Assembly (NCBI RefSeq): GCF_900110495.1
Contig: NZ_FODX01000001.1
Coordinates: 186,001-250,000, forward strand
Source of the DNA: Nitrosovibrio sp. Nv6
GTDB lineage: Bacteria; Pseudomonadota; Gammaproteobacteria; Burkholderiales; Nitrosomonadaceae
Reading direction: 5' to 3'
DNA length: 64,000 nt
Positions 53,983 to 62,299 of the stretch are shown here, piece by piece. The notes below the pieces were generated by a model. That model searched no databases. It saw only the letters and a program-made list of their open reading frames with translations, and was not told where the DNA came from. The number at the start of each line of letters is the position of its first letter. The first letter of the stretch is position 1. A program made the translations under genes and the position numbers.

Positions 53983-54423
53983 TGTGGCTTTTGTTATGTA
54001 CGGTGGCGCACGCGAAGGGAAAGTGGATGAGGCTTTTGCTGCATATTCCGAAAGATTAATCCGGAGTGATATTACGGTTTATCTTTCACTGATCCGCCCG
54101 CCGAGCCATAAAACCGACACCATCGAGTCTGGCAAACAGCATAGGACTCGGCGTTCAGAAACAGGCGAGATATGCACGGTCCGACTGGTGCGTAGAGAGT
54201 ATCGAAATCTACTGTTCTGGATGAAATGCGAATGTGAACCCCTGGTCAAGCTGTAGTTAAAGCCACATTTAATAACGGATCAATAGCAAGGTTGGCAAGT
54301 TGCGTTAGGTAGCGATATTAGTGGGAATTCACGCATCAAACCCGGCAAAAGGCGCACAAAGCTCCTTAAAAGCCCTCAGATTATGCTCCGAGGGTCCGCC
54401 CGCTAATTCGATCAGGTTAACCG
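53983..54423. other. Spacer between tandem lipoprotein genes, no gene seen
   Basis: About 440 bases between copy A and the end of copy B. A plus-strand frame at 53942-54256 is antisense to the promoter side of copy A and has no recognisable domain. Confidence 0.4.
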
Positions 54424-54720
54424 TTACTTTTTCTCGCGCTCCCGATCTGCGTACTCCTCCAACTGATCTGCGCTCCTTTCGGATGTTTCGCGGGCAGTCT
54501 CAGCAGCGCGCTCGGTTGCACTGGTATCCATTCCGGGATCCTGCTTCTCAGCCTTATCGGCTGCCGCTTCTCCCCGCTCACGTACCACATCTGCTTTTTG
54601 TTCCATTGTATCGGCTTTCTTCTCGACTGCTTTTTCCCGTTGGTTTTCTTGTTTTGACTCACAACCGGTGAGCGCAACGGCCAGTATCGCCGCAGTGAGA
54701 ACAGGTTTTAGGTAGCTCAT
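54424..54720 (-). CDS. Small lipoprotein with coiled coil, copy B
   Basis: The 98-residue protein starts at ATG 54720 after GGAGG. It has the lipoprotein signal YLKPVLTAAILAVALTGCES and the same charged helix as copy A (ENQREKAVEKKADTMEQKAD is identical apart from the flanks). The rest (VRERGEAAADKAEKQDPGMD, ERAAETARETSERSADQLEE) has diverged modestly. It is the upstream member of a tandem duplication on the minus strand. Upstream elements of both genes also agree, so the whole unit was copied. Confidence 0.78.
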   Translation of the reverse strand: MSYLKPVLTAAILAVALTGCESKQENQREKAVEKKADTMEQKADVVRERGEAAADKAEKQDPGMDTSATERAAETARETSERSADQLEEYADREREKK

Positions 54721-54812
54721 AATAAGTGGCCTCCATCGTGTTAGAGTTGCGGGGCTTACCTGAATAGTAAGGTAACGAACACAGCACCGGATCCGGCTTT
54801 GGCACTTGTTGG

Positions 54813-54828
54813 ACAGTGTAATCGCCAC
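54813..54828 (-). promoter_or_regulatory. Conserved 16-bp element upstream of lipoprotein copy B
   Basis: ACAGTGTAATCGCCAC (plus strand), 15 of 16 bases as in copy A, 93 bases before the ATG. The spacing to the start differs from copy A by 64 bases, so if it is a promoter element the leaders differ in length. Confidence 0.45.
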
Positions 54829-54941
54829 ATTGCCTGCGTTTCTGTGCGTTGGCACACGGAGCTACTTTGTCTTGGCCGGAGGCTCGCTCTGTTCGATAGC
54901 GTACTGAACGAGTCAGGGAATAGGGGGTATCTATATGCCTT

Positions 54942-55814
54942 ATGCTTCCCATCGAATTAGTCAAGCTTACCGCGTTGATGGAACGCACCAGCGGCAGCCC
55001 CCATGTGAAGATCGGGCTCGTCGATGGGCCTGTCATCACCCAACATGCCGACCTGGCGAGAGAGCGTTTACGCGAGATTCCCGGACATAATGGAGCTGCC
55101 TGTACTCAGGCCGATAGCACTGCATGCCTCCATGGGACCTTTATAGCGGGCATCTTATCCGCAAAGCGGAATTCCCCTGCTCCAGCAATCTGCCCCAACT
55201 GTACGCTTTTCATACGTCCCATTTTTAGCGATAAAACCGCCGGACGGGAGCACATGCCCAGCGCAACCCCACAGGAATTGGCAGCGGCAATTCTTGAGTG
55301 CATCGATGCAGGCGCACGAATAATCAATCTGAGTCTTGCCTTGGCACAACCTTCCACCAAAGGAGAACAGGCACTGGAAGAGGCGTTCAACAGGGCTCTC
55401 AGCCGCGGGGTGCTGATAGTCGCAGCAGCGGGCAATCAGGGCACGCTCGGAAGTTCAGCCATTACCCGCCATCCGTGGATCATTCCGGTGGTAGCCTGCG
55501 ATCTTCGTGGCCGGCCGATAAACGAATCGAATCTGGGTGGCACAATTGGCACGCGAGGCTTGAGCGCACCCGGCGACAGCATCACCGGCTTAAGTTCTAA
55601 CGGCCAAACGCTCACTCTTGGAGGAACGAGTGTTGCCGTACCCTTCGTGACCGGCGCCATTGCACTGCTTTGGTCCGAATTTCCTGCCGCCACTGCGGCG
55701 CAAATCAAACTCGCCATCAAGAAAACATCTACACCACGGCGGCCCTCGGTCGTTCCGCCTCTGCTGGATGCGGCGGCGGCCCAAGTCCTGCTTGCAGCGA
55801 ATGCGGGGAGATAA
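54942..55814 (+). CDS. Stand-alone subtilisin-like protease (PatA/PatG protease-like)
   Basis: The 290-residue enzyme is an S8 family serine protease without signal peptide or pro-domain. Catalytic residues are Asp28 (IGLVDGPV), His64 (ACLHGTFIAGIL), the oxyanion Asn165 (VAAAGNQGTLG) and Ser230 (LGGTSVAVPFVTG). The lack of a secretion signal, short length and the neighbour with a PatG-C-like domain resemble the cyanobactin maturation proteases PatA and PatG, which cut precursor peptides inside the cell. The ribosome site is weak. A small CxxC gene begins 5 bases after its stop, so the locus is an operon. Confidence 0.85.
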   Translation: MLPIELVKLTALMERTSGSPHVKIGLVDGPVITQHADLARERLREIPGHNGAACTQADSTACLHGTFIAGILSAKRNSPAPAICPNCTLFIRPIFSDKTAGREHMPSATPQELAAAILECIDAGARIINLSLALAQPSTKGEQALEEAFNRALSRGVLIVAAAGNQGTLGSSAITRHPWIIPVVACDLRGRPINESNLGGTIGTRGLSAPGDSITGLSSNGQTLTLGGTSVAVPFVTGAIALLWSEFPAATAAQIKLAIKKTSTPRRPSVVPPLLDAAAAQVLLAANAGR

Positions 55815-55819
55815 ATAGC

Positions 55820-56037
55820 ATGACGAAGACTAGCAAAAAAACCACTCTTCCGACAATACCGGGGATTCCAGACACCATGTGCATCTGCCGCGCTTTATTG
55901 CCGATGAGGAGATCGGGCTTGGCGATGCGATTAAGCGAACGACCTCCTATTTTGGGATAAAGCCCTGCGGAGGCTGTGAGCGCCGAGCGGCTGCGCTTAA
56001 CCGTTGGTTGGTTTTCACTAATCGGCGGTCGAAGTAA
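55820..56037 (+). CDS. Small CGGC-motif protein, frame broken in an A7 run
   Basis: From ATG 55820 (GGGGAG 9 bases upstream) the frame soon loses protein character. A minus-one shift within AAAAAAA (55835-55841) opens a frame to TAA 56035-56037 and gives a 72-residue protein: MTKTSKKNHSSDNTGDSRHH, VHLPRFIADEEIGLGDAIKR, TTSYFGIKPCGGCERRAAAL, NRWLVFTNRRSK. The compact core GLGD-x-IKR...GIKPCGGCERRA-x2-LNRW looks strongly conserved in style, with a Cys50-x2-Cys53 pair. Either the gene is broken, or slippage at the A7 run makes the full product, or the protein starts at GTG 55879 without ribosome site. It lies between the subtilisin and the PatG-like gene. Confidence 0.55.
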
Positions 56038-56104
56038 GAGAAGCTGTTGAATCCGGATTGTCGAGTTTGTCAGTTACGTTAACGTCTATCAAGGGAGCAG
56101 CAAT

Positions 56105-57040
56105 ATGAATGAACAAGCTGAAACAATGGACCAACCGGTTAATGCGAATGACATGCAGGTGGCAGCATCTTGTCCCGAGGTTCGTTCAAACATGGCGATC
56201 TCACCGCAGACAGGAGGTGGCAGCTGTGGTTGTGGAGGCGCCGCAGGCATGATCCCCAATGGTACCGGGACGATCTCGTATGTCTATGCCATCGGCCGGG
56301 TTGAAGCCCGTTTCCCGAACCTTGCGGCGGAAAAAGAATTCGCCCAGGCGACCGGACGCACGGAAACTGCCGGAAAAACCGATCAACAGGCGTTTCATGC
56401 GGTTCTATCCGAGCGCCAGAACCGTTACCTGGTGCGCCAATTGTGCTGGGTGCTGACAATACAAGGTCTGGAAACCTACCTCCTGCAACCCCGCGATCCG
56501 GCGGATATCGACATGCTGGTGGACGCCACCCGTCCCGCACCTGCCCCCAATGATATCGATGTCGTTATCGGTTTGCGCGGACCCATTGCCCCGCCGGAAA
56601 TGTGTAACGGCTTGATGGTGCCCATTATCGTCTTCGACCAGATCTATTCATTCGGCCGCGAGACGCTCATCAAGGCCATCCCTCGGCCGGAGAAGATGAC
56701 GGACAAGCAATTCGGTCCGGCAGCGGAGGAACTGTTCGACAGGATCATGCAAATGACGGACAACGCCGGGGCGACCGATGAGCATCGTGCATTGAACTAC
56801 CTCGCCATGCGTTATCCCGCCATCTATGCAAAGGCGGCGGAAGAGTATGGACAGGACTGTTCACTGACGGGGGTGGAAGTGCGTCCGTCCCCACTGAGCA
56901 GCGGGCGCAACATCGTCGATGTCATTTTCTCCTATACCAACCGTAATACCGATTTTACGGAGAAGTACTTTGTGCGCTGCGACATGACCGAGGAGTTTCC
57001 CTTCCTCGTCGCCAAGATGTCACCATACTATGACCGGTAA
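56105..57040 (+). CDS. PatG C-terminal domain-like protein (cyanobactin maturation type)
   Basis: The 311-residue protein starts after GGGAG. A Cys/Gly-rich segment (TGGGSCGCGGAAGM, residues about 36-50) precedes a PatG-C-like domain with YVYAIGRVEARFPNLAAEKE (about 59-78) and FAQATGRTETAG, then RYLVRQLCWVLTIQGLETYL, IDVVIGLRGPIAPPEMCNGL, ALNYLAMRYPAIYAKAAEEY and FTEKYFVRCDMTEEFPFLV. In cyanobactin enzymes this domain is fused behind the PatG protease; here it is a separate gene next to a separate protease. A role in peptide maturation is inferred. The precursor-like gene follows 27 bases downstream. Confidence 0.72.
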   Translation: MNEQAETMDQPVNANDMQVAASCPEVRSNMAISPQTGGGSCGCGGAAGMIPNGTGTISYVYAIGRVEARFPNLAAEKEFAQATGRTETAGKTDQQAFHAVLSERQNRYLVRQLCWVLTIQGLETYLLQPRDPADIDMLVDATRPAPAPNDIDVVIGLRGPIAPPEMCNGLMVPIIVFDQIYSFGRETLIKAIPRPEKMTDKQFGPAAEELFDRIMQMTDNAGATDEHRALNYLAMRYPAIYAKAAEEYGQDCSLTGVEVRPSPLSSGRNIVDVIFSYTNRNTDFTEKYFVRCDMTEEFPFLVAKMSPYYDR

Positions 57041-57067
57041 CTTAATTGATTGAAAGGAGATATACCC

Positions 57068-57313
57068 ATGAACATGCCAGGATTTACCGCAGAAGCATCC
57101 CTCTATGGAACAGCTGGAAATTACCTCATGAGTGTACAGGGCGTTTCCATGAATAATAGTTCAGCGGTCGTGCCACAGATGATACGAACGATAGATATCG
57201 GCTCGGGATGTACATTGTTTTGTGATTGCAACCTTGCCTCGGGCAGTTGCACTTGTGACGCCACCTTGTGTCCCATTCTTCCCTGGGGGCCGGTTCGAGC
57301 AACTCGATTTTAA
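57068..57313 (+). CDS. Cys-rich precursor-like peptide
   Basis: The 81-residue peptide has a strong AGGAG 8 bases before the ATG. The N-terminal part (MNMPGFTAEASLYGTAGNYL) looks like a leader of a RiPP precursor: PGFTAEASLY is a phrase I associate with small peptides beside proteases of this kind. The C-terminal half is Cys-rich (Cys48, 52, 54, 61, 63, 68 within GCTLFCDCNLASGSCTCDAT and LC). It directly follows the PatG-like gene. Alternatives are a small metal-binding protein, but the leader-like start and its place favour a processed peptide. Confidence 0.6.
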   Translation: MNMPGFTAEASLYGTAGNYLMSVQGVSMNNSSAVVPQMIRTIDIGSGCTLFCDCNLASGSCTCDATLCPILPWGPVRATRF

Positions 57314-57579
57314 TCTGCCCTCATCAGGACCCCTGCCAGGTTTGCCTTGAGATTCCGCTTCGTGGCCGATTCCGGATACTACGCTTTGCATTAACAGCCT
57401 GAATCCGGTTGACATAACGGTGCCGTAAGATTCAAGGGGCTTTCCTTTCAACGGGAACTCGCGGAAGTTTCGGGAAGCAGAAAGGAGGAAGAGGAGGAAA
57501 CATTTGTATTTTAATCAGGGGGTCGGATCTGCTCACCTTGGGCAGTCGGGCTCTCACTGACATCAACAGGGGAGGACTT

Positions 57580-57813
57580 ATGCCAAAATGTGATGGGTGC
57601 GGGAATGACTACGACAAATCTTTTCAGGTGATCGCTGCAAGTAAAACCTACACTTTCGATAGCTTCGAATGTGCGATTAACAAGCTGGCGCCTACCTGCG
57701 CGCACTGCCGAGCGCGGATTATAGGGCATGGTCTGGAGAAAAACGGCGTGATGTTCTGCTGTAATCATTGTGCAGGGGAAAAGGGCGTGAAAGACCTTCG
57801 CGACCGCTCGTGA
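57580..57813 (+). CDS. Small zinc-finger metallochaperone-like protein
   Basis: The 77-residue protein starts after GGGAGG. It has CDGCGNDYDKSFQVI, YTFDSFECAINKLAPTCAHC, RARIIGHGLEKNGVMFCCNH and C: five CxxC or Cys-His pairs, typical of a small zinc-ribbon/TRASH-like family found widely in soil bacteria. It should be cytoplasmic. The function is unknown; metal binding is very likely. It stands 266 bases after the precursor-like gene and may or may not belong to the same locus. Confidence 0.8.
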   Translation: MPKCDGCGNDYDKSFQVIAASKTYTFDSFECAINKLAPTCAHCRARIIGHGLEKNGVMFCCNHCAGEKGVKDLRDRS

Positions 57814-57882
57814 CGTAAGACGGTACTTCCAGCTCTGTCATCCTATCGGCTTGCTAACCGCCATCACCGCACGTCTAGGTTT

Positions 57883-58485
57883 TCAGGCTTGAGCAGGCGC
57901 GCGCTTAAGGCTCACTGCCAGCAATGCCCCAAGCACGGCAAGCCCCATGTCCTTCTGCGCATCCCAAACATCTCCTTGCAGCCCGAGATACGCGGCGCCA
58001 AGCTCCGGACTGACAAGCGTTGCAATCACCGCTTCGATGATTTCAAAAAATCCGCTGAACGATACCGTTATTGCGGCTGGCAGAAGCATTGCCCAAATAC
58101 CGCGTGCTTTTGTGATGCGCACGAACACTTCCTGAACCGGATACGCCATAACTCCGAACGAGAAATGGACGATCCGGTCAAAATGGTTTCGCTGCAGATC
58201 GAACGCTTCCTTGAGCCAGTAACCTAGCGGTACTTCTGCGTAGGTATAGTGTGCGCCCGCGGTGTGCATGACGAGGAAGAAAAAAATGAGGATATAGGAA
58301 ATATCCGAAAGCGGCAGCCGGCGATAGGTGAAAATCAGCACGGGCACACAAGCGAAAACCAGAAGATTTTCGAGCAGCCAATCGCTGCGTTTCACCGGAT
58401 CAATCGCTGCGATGGTCCACACGATTGCATAGCAGGCGCAAAGTACATGGAGCAGCCAGCGTTCCCGGAAAGGTCTTTCGTTCAT
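57883..58485 (-). CDS. DUF2238 membrane protein, copy 1
   Basis: The 200-residue inner-membrane protein has about five to six helices and the family motif AGAHYTYAEVPLGYWLKEAF, DLQRNHFDRIVHFSFGVMAY, GFFEIIEAVIATLVSPELGA and YLGLQGDVWDAQKDMGLAVL. DUF2238 (YjdF-like) proteins are widespread and of unknown function. Its ATG overlaps the stop of the upstream paralogue by 4 bases (ATGA), so both are translated together. Confidence 0.85.
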   Translation of the reverse strand: MNERPFRERWLLHVLCACYAIVWTIAAIDPVKRSDWLLENLLVFACVPVLIFTYRRLPLSDISYILIFFFLVMHTAGAHYTYAEVPLGYWLKEAFDLQRNHFDRIVHFSFGVMAYPVQEVFVRITKARGIWAMLLPAAITVSFSGFFEIIEAVIATLVSPELGAAYLGLQGDVWDAQKDMGLAVLGALLAVSLKRAPAQA

Positions 58486-59141
58486 GGAGGCCCACCGAGT
58501 TTGGCGGCAACCCGCTCTTCCCAATATGTAAAGGGCATTACCGCAAGCGCGCCAAGCAGAGCGGCAGCCAAGTCGAATTGCATATCCCATTCGTCCCCCT
58601 GCGCGCCAAGCCACGCCGGGCCGGTACCCGGACTGACAATCTCTGCGATGAACGATTCCATCACTTCAAAGCCGACACTCGCTGCCAGGATTATGCTGAC
58701 GGGCGACCAGTGCGCGACCCAGCCGCGCAAGCCGCCTGCGCGGACTATCAGTTCGTAAAATGGGTATGCGAGCAACAGCCCGAATGTGAAATGTATGATT
58801 CGGTCGTACGGATTGCGGTTCAAGTCGAACACCTCTTTTAGCCAAAAACCAATGGGTGTCTGCGCATAGCCGGTGTTCGTGCCAACGGCATGGAGGCTGA
58901 GGTAAAGCACGATCAGAAGGTAGGACAGATTCGAGAAAGCAAATCGCCGGTAAGTCGCCACGAGGATGGCGACCAGGACAACGACGAGAATATTCTCCAG
59001 GATCCACACCAGCCAATCGAGCGGATTGATCGCTGTGGCAATCCAGACCAGCGCATAAACTGCCAGCACAATTTGCAGGAAGCGGTTTTTGCTAAATGGT
59101 GGGGGAGTTGTTGGCAAGGCGCGGCGACCCGTTTCATTCAA
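58482..59141 (-). CDS. DUF2238 membrane protein, copy 2
   Basis: The 219-residue paralogue of the neighbouring gene has the same motifs with changes (GTNTGYAQTPIGFWLKEVFD, LNRNPYDRIIHFTFGLLLAY, GFEVMESFIAEIVSPGTGPA, WLGAQGDEWDMQFDLAAALL). The order of helices and the QGDEWD/QGDVWD motif agree. The two genes are an old tandem duplication, as the identity is moderate. The N-terminal basic region (RRALPTTPPPFSKNR) precedes the first helix. Function unknown. Confidence 0.85.
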   Translation of the reverse strand: MNETGRRALPTTPPPFSKNRFLQIVLAVYALVWIATAINPLDWLVWILENILVVVLVAILVATYRRFAFSNLSYLLIVLYLSLHAVGTNTGYAQTPIGFWLKEVFDLNRNPYDRIIHFTFGLLLAYPFYELIVRAGGLRGWVAHWSPVSIILAASVGFEVMESFIAEIVSPGTGPAWLGAQGDEWDMQFDLAAALLGALAVMPFTYWEERVAAKLGGPP

Positions 59142-59323
59142 AATAAGGAGAACGGTTTCGAGCGGAGCGATTACGCCCCGGCAAACCCGATGCGAGCAAC
59201 ATACGCTTTTAATAATCGGAAAAGCTATATGAAATTAAGCACGCGCTTTAGTTTCTGACGTTCGGATAGCTGAATCTGTACGGTGGGGTACATTTGAGAC
59301 CTGAAGGTCCCAGGAAAGCGTTT

Positions 59324-60067
59324 CTAGAAGCTATAAATCAGGCGTGAAGTGAGCAGCCAATCCGTTTTTTTTTCCTCATTCAGCCGAGATGGACCGCCTC
59401 CGAGTTGGAGTATTGCCTGCTTGTTGAAGACATATTGAAGCTGCGGCGTCAACCGGTAACGCCACTCCTGCTCCCTGATTTCACCATTGAGCTCGATTCC
59501 AAGCGAGAGATGTTTTGAATAACTGTAAAACAAACTGTTATTGAGCAAGCCTACGAAATCACCGGACTTGCCAAGGGTGGTATGCCTGACGCCAAACATA
59601 TTCATCATGCTCCACTTGGTGGAAAATTTATAATCGTTCAAATACAAAATCTCGGCCGTATAGGCTTTTTCCTCGTTCTTTCGACGCCCGATGGCTTGCC
59701 AGCCGTGAATCATCCTGCCGCTGTCAAGCTTGCCAAAGATCCCCTGCAAGGAAACCTTATACTCTTTCAATAACGTGTTTTCGAGCGGCAGTTCCAGTTC
59801 GATCGCGTACCCGTCAGCGAAGGAATACTCTATTTCCGGCGACCATTCAAGCTGGCCTGTGCGCGTTGAATAGTCCAGCAAAGTATTGATCTCGAATTCG
59901 CCTTTAGGCGCGCCGAGCGGATCCACCAAGTCAAACACCATCGGCTCAGGTCTACTGCTATGGGAGTTGCCGGATGCGTCGCTCTCTTGGCTCTGTGCAT
60001 CGTGCGTGAGGCTCAGCCAGGCAAGAAGGGCCCACATGATTTTCGCATAGCGAATAAAGCAGAGCAT
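59324..60067 (-). CDS. Outer-membrane beta-barrel protein of unknown function
   Basis: The 247-residue protein has a signal sequence (MLCFIRYAKIMWALLAWLSL, THDAQS) and alternating beta strands ending with an aromatic residue (TSRLIYSF), as in outer-membrane barrels. Strands include FEINTLLDYSTRTGQLEWSP, YSFADGYAIELELPLENT and KWSMMNMFGVRHTTLGKSG. The pattern is like transporter-type or autotransporter-independent barrels such as the DUF/MipA-like group, but I cannot name the family. The start at 60067 was chosen because the signal peptide begins there and GGG lies upstream. Confidence 0.65.
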   Translation of the reverse strand: MLCFIRYAKIMWALLAWLSLTHDAQSQESDASGNSHSSRPEPMVFDLVDPLGAPKGEFEINTLLDYSTRTGQLEWSPEIEYSFADGYAIELELPLENTLLKEYKVSLQGIFGKLDSGRMIHGWQAIGRRKNEEKAYTAEILYLNDYKFSTKWSMMNMFGVRHTTLGKSGDFVGLLNNSLFYSYSKHLSLGIELNGEIREQEWRYRLTPQLQYVFNKQAILQLGGGPSRLNEEKKTDWLLTSRLIYSF

Positions 60068-60219
60068 ATCAGCCCTGTTGTGAAGTTGAATGAAGAGCAT
60101 GATGACGACAGACCTTGGTTGACGCCTTGTCTGCGCTGGTACTTTTTTATCTTTTAAAGGAAAGAGTGAGATAAATCGCAAGATTCCGGTGCAATCGCCG
60201 ACCCTGGCCTGTGTCGATC

Positions 60220-62184
60220 TTACACCCCCGCCACGGCGTCTTTTGCTGAAAAAAAATCTTCGACTTCTGCGACGTTGCGCGTGCGTTTCATCGATGGCAG
60301 GCTTTGCCAGATTTTCTTGCCGTAAGGTTTGGTGATGAGACGAGGATCGCAGATCATCAATACGCCACGGTCGGTTTCATCGCGAATTAGCCTCCCGGCT
60401 CCCTGCTTCAGGTTGATAACAGCGCGGGGCAGTTGATATTCCATGAAGGCATTGCGCCCTTCTTTATTGATTTTGTCGATACGCGCAGCGAGCACCGGGT
60501 CATCAGGCGGAGCGAAGGGAAGCTTGTCAATTATTACCACCGACAACGCCTCGCCGCGCACATCCACCCCTTCCCAAAAAGACTGGCTGCCGATCAGCAC
60601 GGCATTGCCCATTTTGCGAAAACGCTCCAGCATGTGCGAGCGCGACCCCTGGCCTTGCAGCAATATGGGATAGTCGAGTTGCTCCTGCCTGAATGCCTCC
60701 AGCAGCAATTCGTGGACCCGCTGCATTGCCCGCAGGCTCGTGCATAAGAAAAATGCGCGGCCCCGGCTGACCTTTAATACGGGCAGAGCTGCCTTCACCA
60801 CTTCTTCGGTATATCCTGCGCTACTGGGTTCGGGCAGGCCAGTTGGCACATACAGCAGTGATTGATTGGCAAAGTCAAACGGACTTTCCCAGCAGGCCGA
60901 CCGCATGGAATTCGATCCTTTCAATCCCATTTCGTTATTGTAATGAGAGAAGTCGCCCTTCACCGACAGGGTTGCGGAGGTAAATATCCATGCCCGCGGC
61001 GGCCCGCCGTTCAACTGCTTATTGAATATCTCCGCAATGGAAAGCGGCGTGGCATTGAGTTGCAGTGCCTGACTGAACACTTCTACCCACCGCACGAATC
61101 CTTCGGTTTCTGCCTGATCGCGCCACCGTCTTATGCTCATCGCGATTTCACGCGCGCGTTGCCAGCAATTTTCCAGTCCTTCCGAGCGCTCCGCCTGGCT
61201 CTCCAGTAACTCTACCAGAGCACCCAGTTTTTTCAGCAGTTCATCCAGCGCGCCGCCGAATTTCGAATTTTTCATTATGGCGGCCAGCGGCATCCGTGTA
61301 TTCTCGCCTTCAATGGTCAGGCGGAAATCGCGCGCCGCTTTTTCCATCATGGCAATGGCCTGGGGCAGGGCGGTAAAATCCTTTGCTCCCCGCAGCGCTT
61401 CGGCCTCGGCGTCACGAGCAAGCTCCAGCAATTGGCTGGTACCCACCGATTCGCCAAAAAACAGGCTGGCGGTTTCCGGCAATTGGTGAGCTTCGTCAAA
61501 TATCACGGTATTGCAGGTGGGAAGCAACTCAGCCAGTCCTTCATCACGCAGCATGACGTCAGCAAAGAACAAATGGTGATTGACTACTACGACATCTGCT
61601 GCAAGTGCCTGCTTGCGCGCTTCCATAACGAAGCAATTCTTGTAATGGGAACATTCCGAACCAAGGCAACTGTCGCGGGTGGAGGTCACCTGCTGCCAGA
61701 CCGCGGCATTTTCCGGCACTTCGCTCAAGCTGCTTTTATCCCCGGTCTTGCTGACAGAGGCATAGCGCTCGATCAGCTTCAGATACTTCACCTCTTGGCG
61801 GCTGGGAAGGCTGGTGCGTCCATCGTGCACCGTGCGCTCCAGATGATAATGGCAGACGTAATTGGCTCGTCCTTTCAATAAAGCCACGGTGACCGGCGCC
61901 TTGAGGGCGGTCCGCACGGTGGGGATGTCGCGATTGAAAAGCTGATCTTGCAGCGTTTTCGTGCCAGTGGAGATGATCACCTTGCCGCCTGCCAGCAACG
62001 CTGGAACCAGATACGCAAAGGTCTTGCCTGTGCCGGTGCCAGCCTCAGCAACGAGAATCGAATTTGCGGCAATGGTTTCCGCTATCGCCTGCGCCATTTC
62101 CAGTTGCTGCGAGCGAACGCTGAAGGCAGGCACAGTGCGGGCGAGGGAGCCAGCGGCGGAAAAGAAAGAATCAATATTAGGCAT
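60220..62184 (-). CDS. DinG/YoaA family ATP-dependent DNA helicase
   Basis: The 654-residue protein is an XPD-like 5'-3' helicase. Walker A is AEAGTGTGKTFAY (residues 47-59). Four cysteines for an Fe-S cluster lie at Cys111, Cys173, Cys178 and Cys184 (SCLGSECSHYKNC), followed by DEAHQLPE at 230-237. The second RecA domain has SATL, FLCTSLRAMQRVHELL, GSQSFWEGVDVRGEAL and QGAGRLIRDETDRG. It resolves DNA structures during repair and replication and closely resembles YoaA. It is single in its transcription unit. Confidence 0.93.
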   Translation of the reverse strand: MPNIDSFFSAAGSLARTVPAFSVRSQQLEMAQAIAETIAANSILVAEAGTGTGKTFAYLVPALLAGGKVIISTGTKTLQDQLFNRDIPTVRTALKAPVTVALLKGRANYVCHYHLERTVHDGRTSLPSRQEVKYLKLIERYASVSKTGDKSSLSEVPENAAVWQQVTSTRDSCLGSECSHYKNCFVMEARKQALAADVVVVNHHLFFADVMLRDEGLAELLPTCNTVIFDEAHQLPETASLFFGESVGTSQLLELARDAEAEALRGAKDFTALPQAIAMMEKAARDFRLTIEGENTRMPLAAIMKNSKFGGALDELLKKLGALVELLESQAERSEGLENCWQRAREIAMSIRRWRDQAETEGFVRWVEVFSQALQLNATPLSIAEIFNKQLNGGPPRAWIFTSATLSVKGDFSHYNNEMGLKGSNSMRSACWESPFDFANQSLLYVPTGLPEPSSAGYTEEVVKAALPVLKVSRGRAFFLCTSLRAMQRVHELLLEAFRQEQLDYPILLQGQGSRSHMLERFRKMGNAVLIGSQSFWEGVDVRGEALSVVIIDKLPFAPPDDPVLAARIDKINKEGRNAFMEYQLPRAVINLKQGAGRLIRDETDRGVLMICDPRLITKPYGKKIWQSLPSMKRTRNVAEVEDFFSAKDAVAGV

Positions 62185-62299
62185 GGGGAAGCTGGGGTAA
62201 CTGCCGCCATGATAACGCAGCGCCTCGAGTAAGGCACTGCCTAACAGCTCTGATTGCTGTTTGTCAGTTGAATGGAACTACTTCCTGGGCGTGGCTAAT

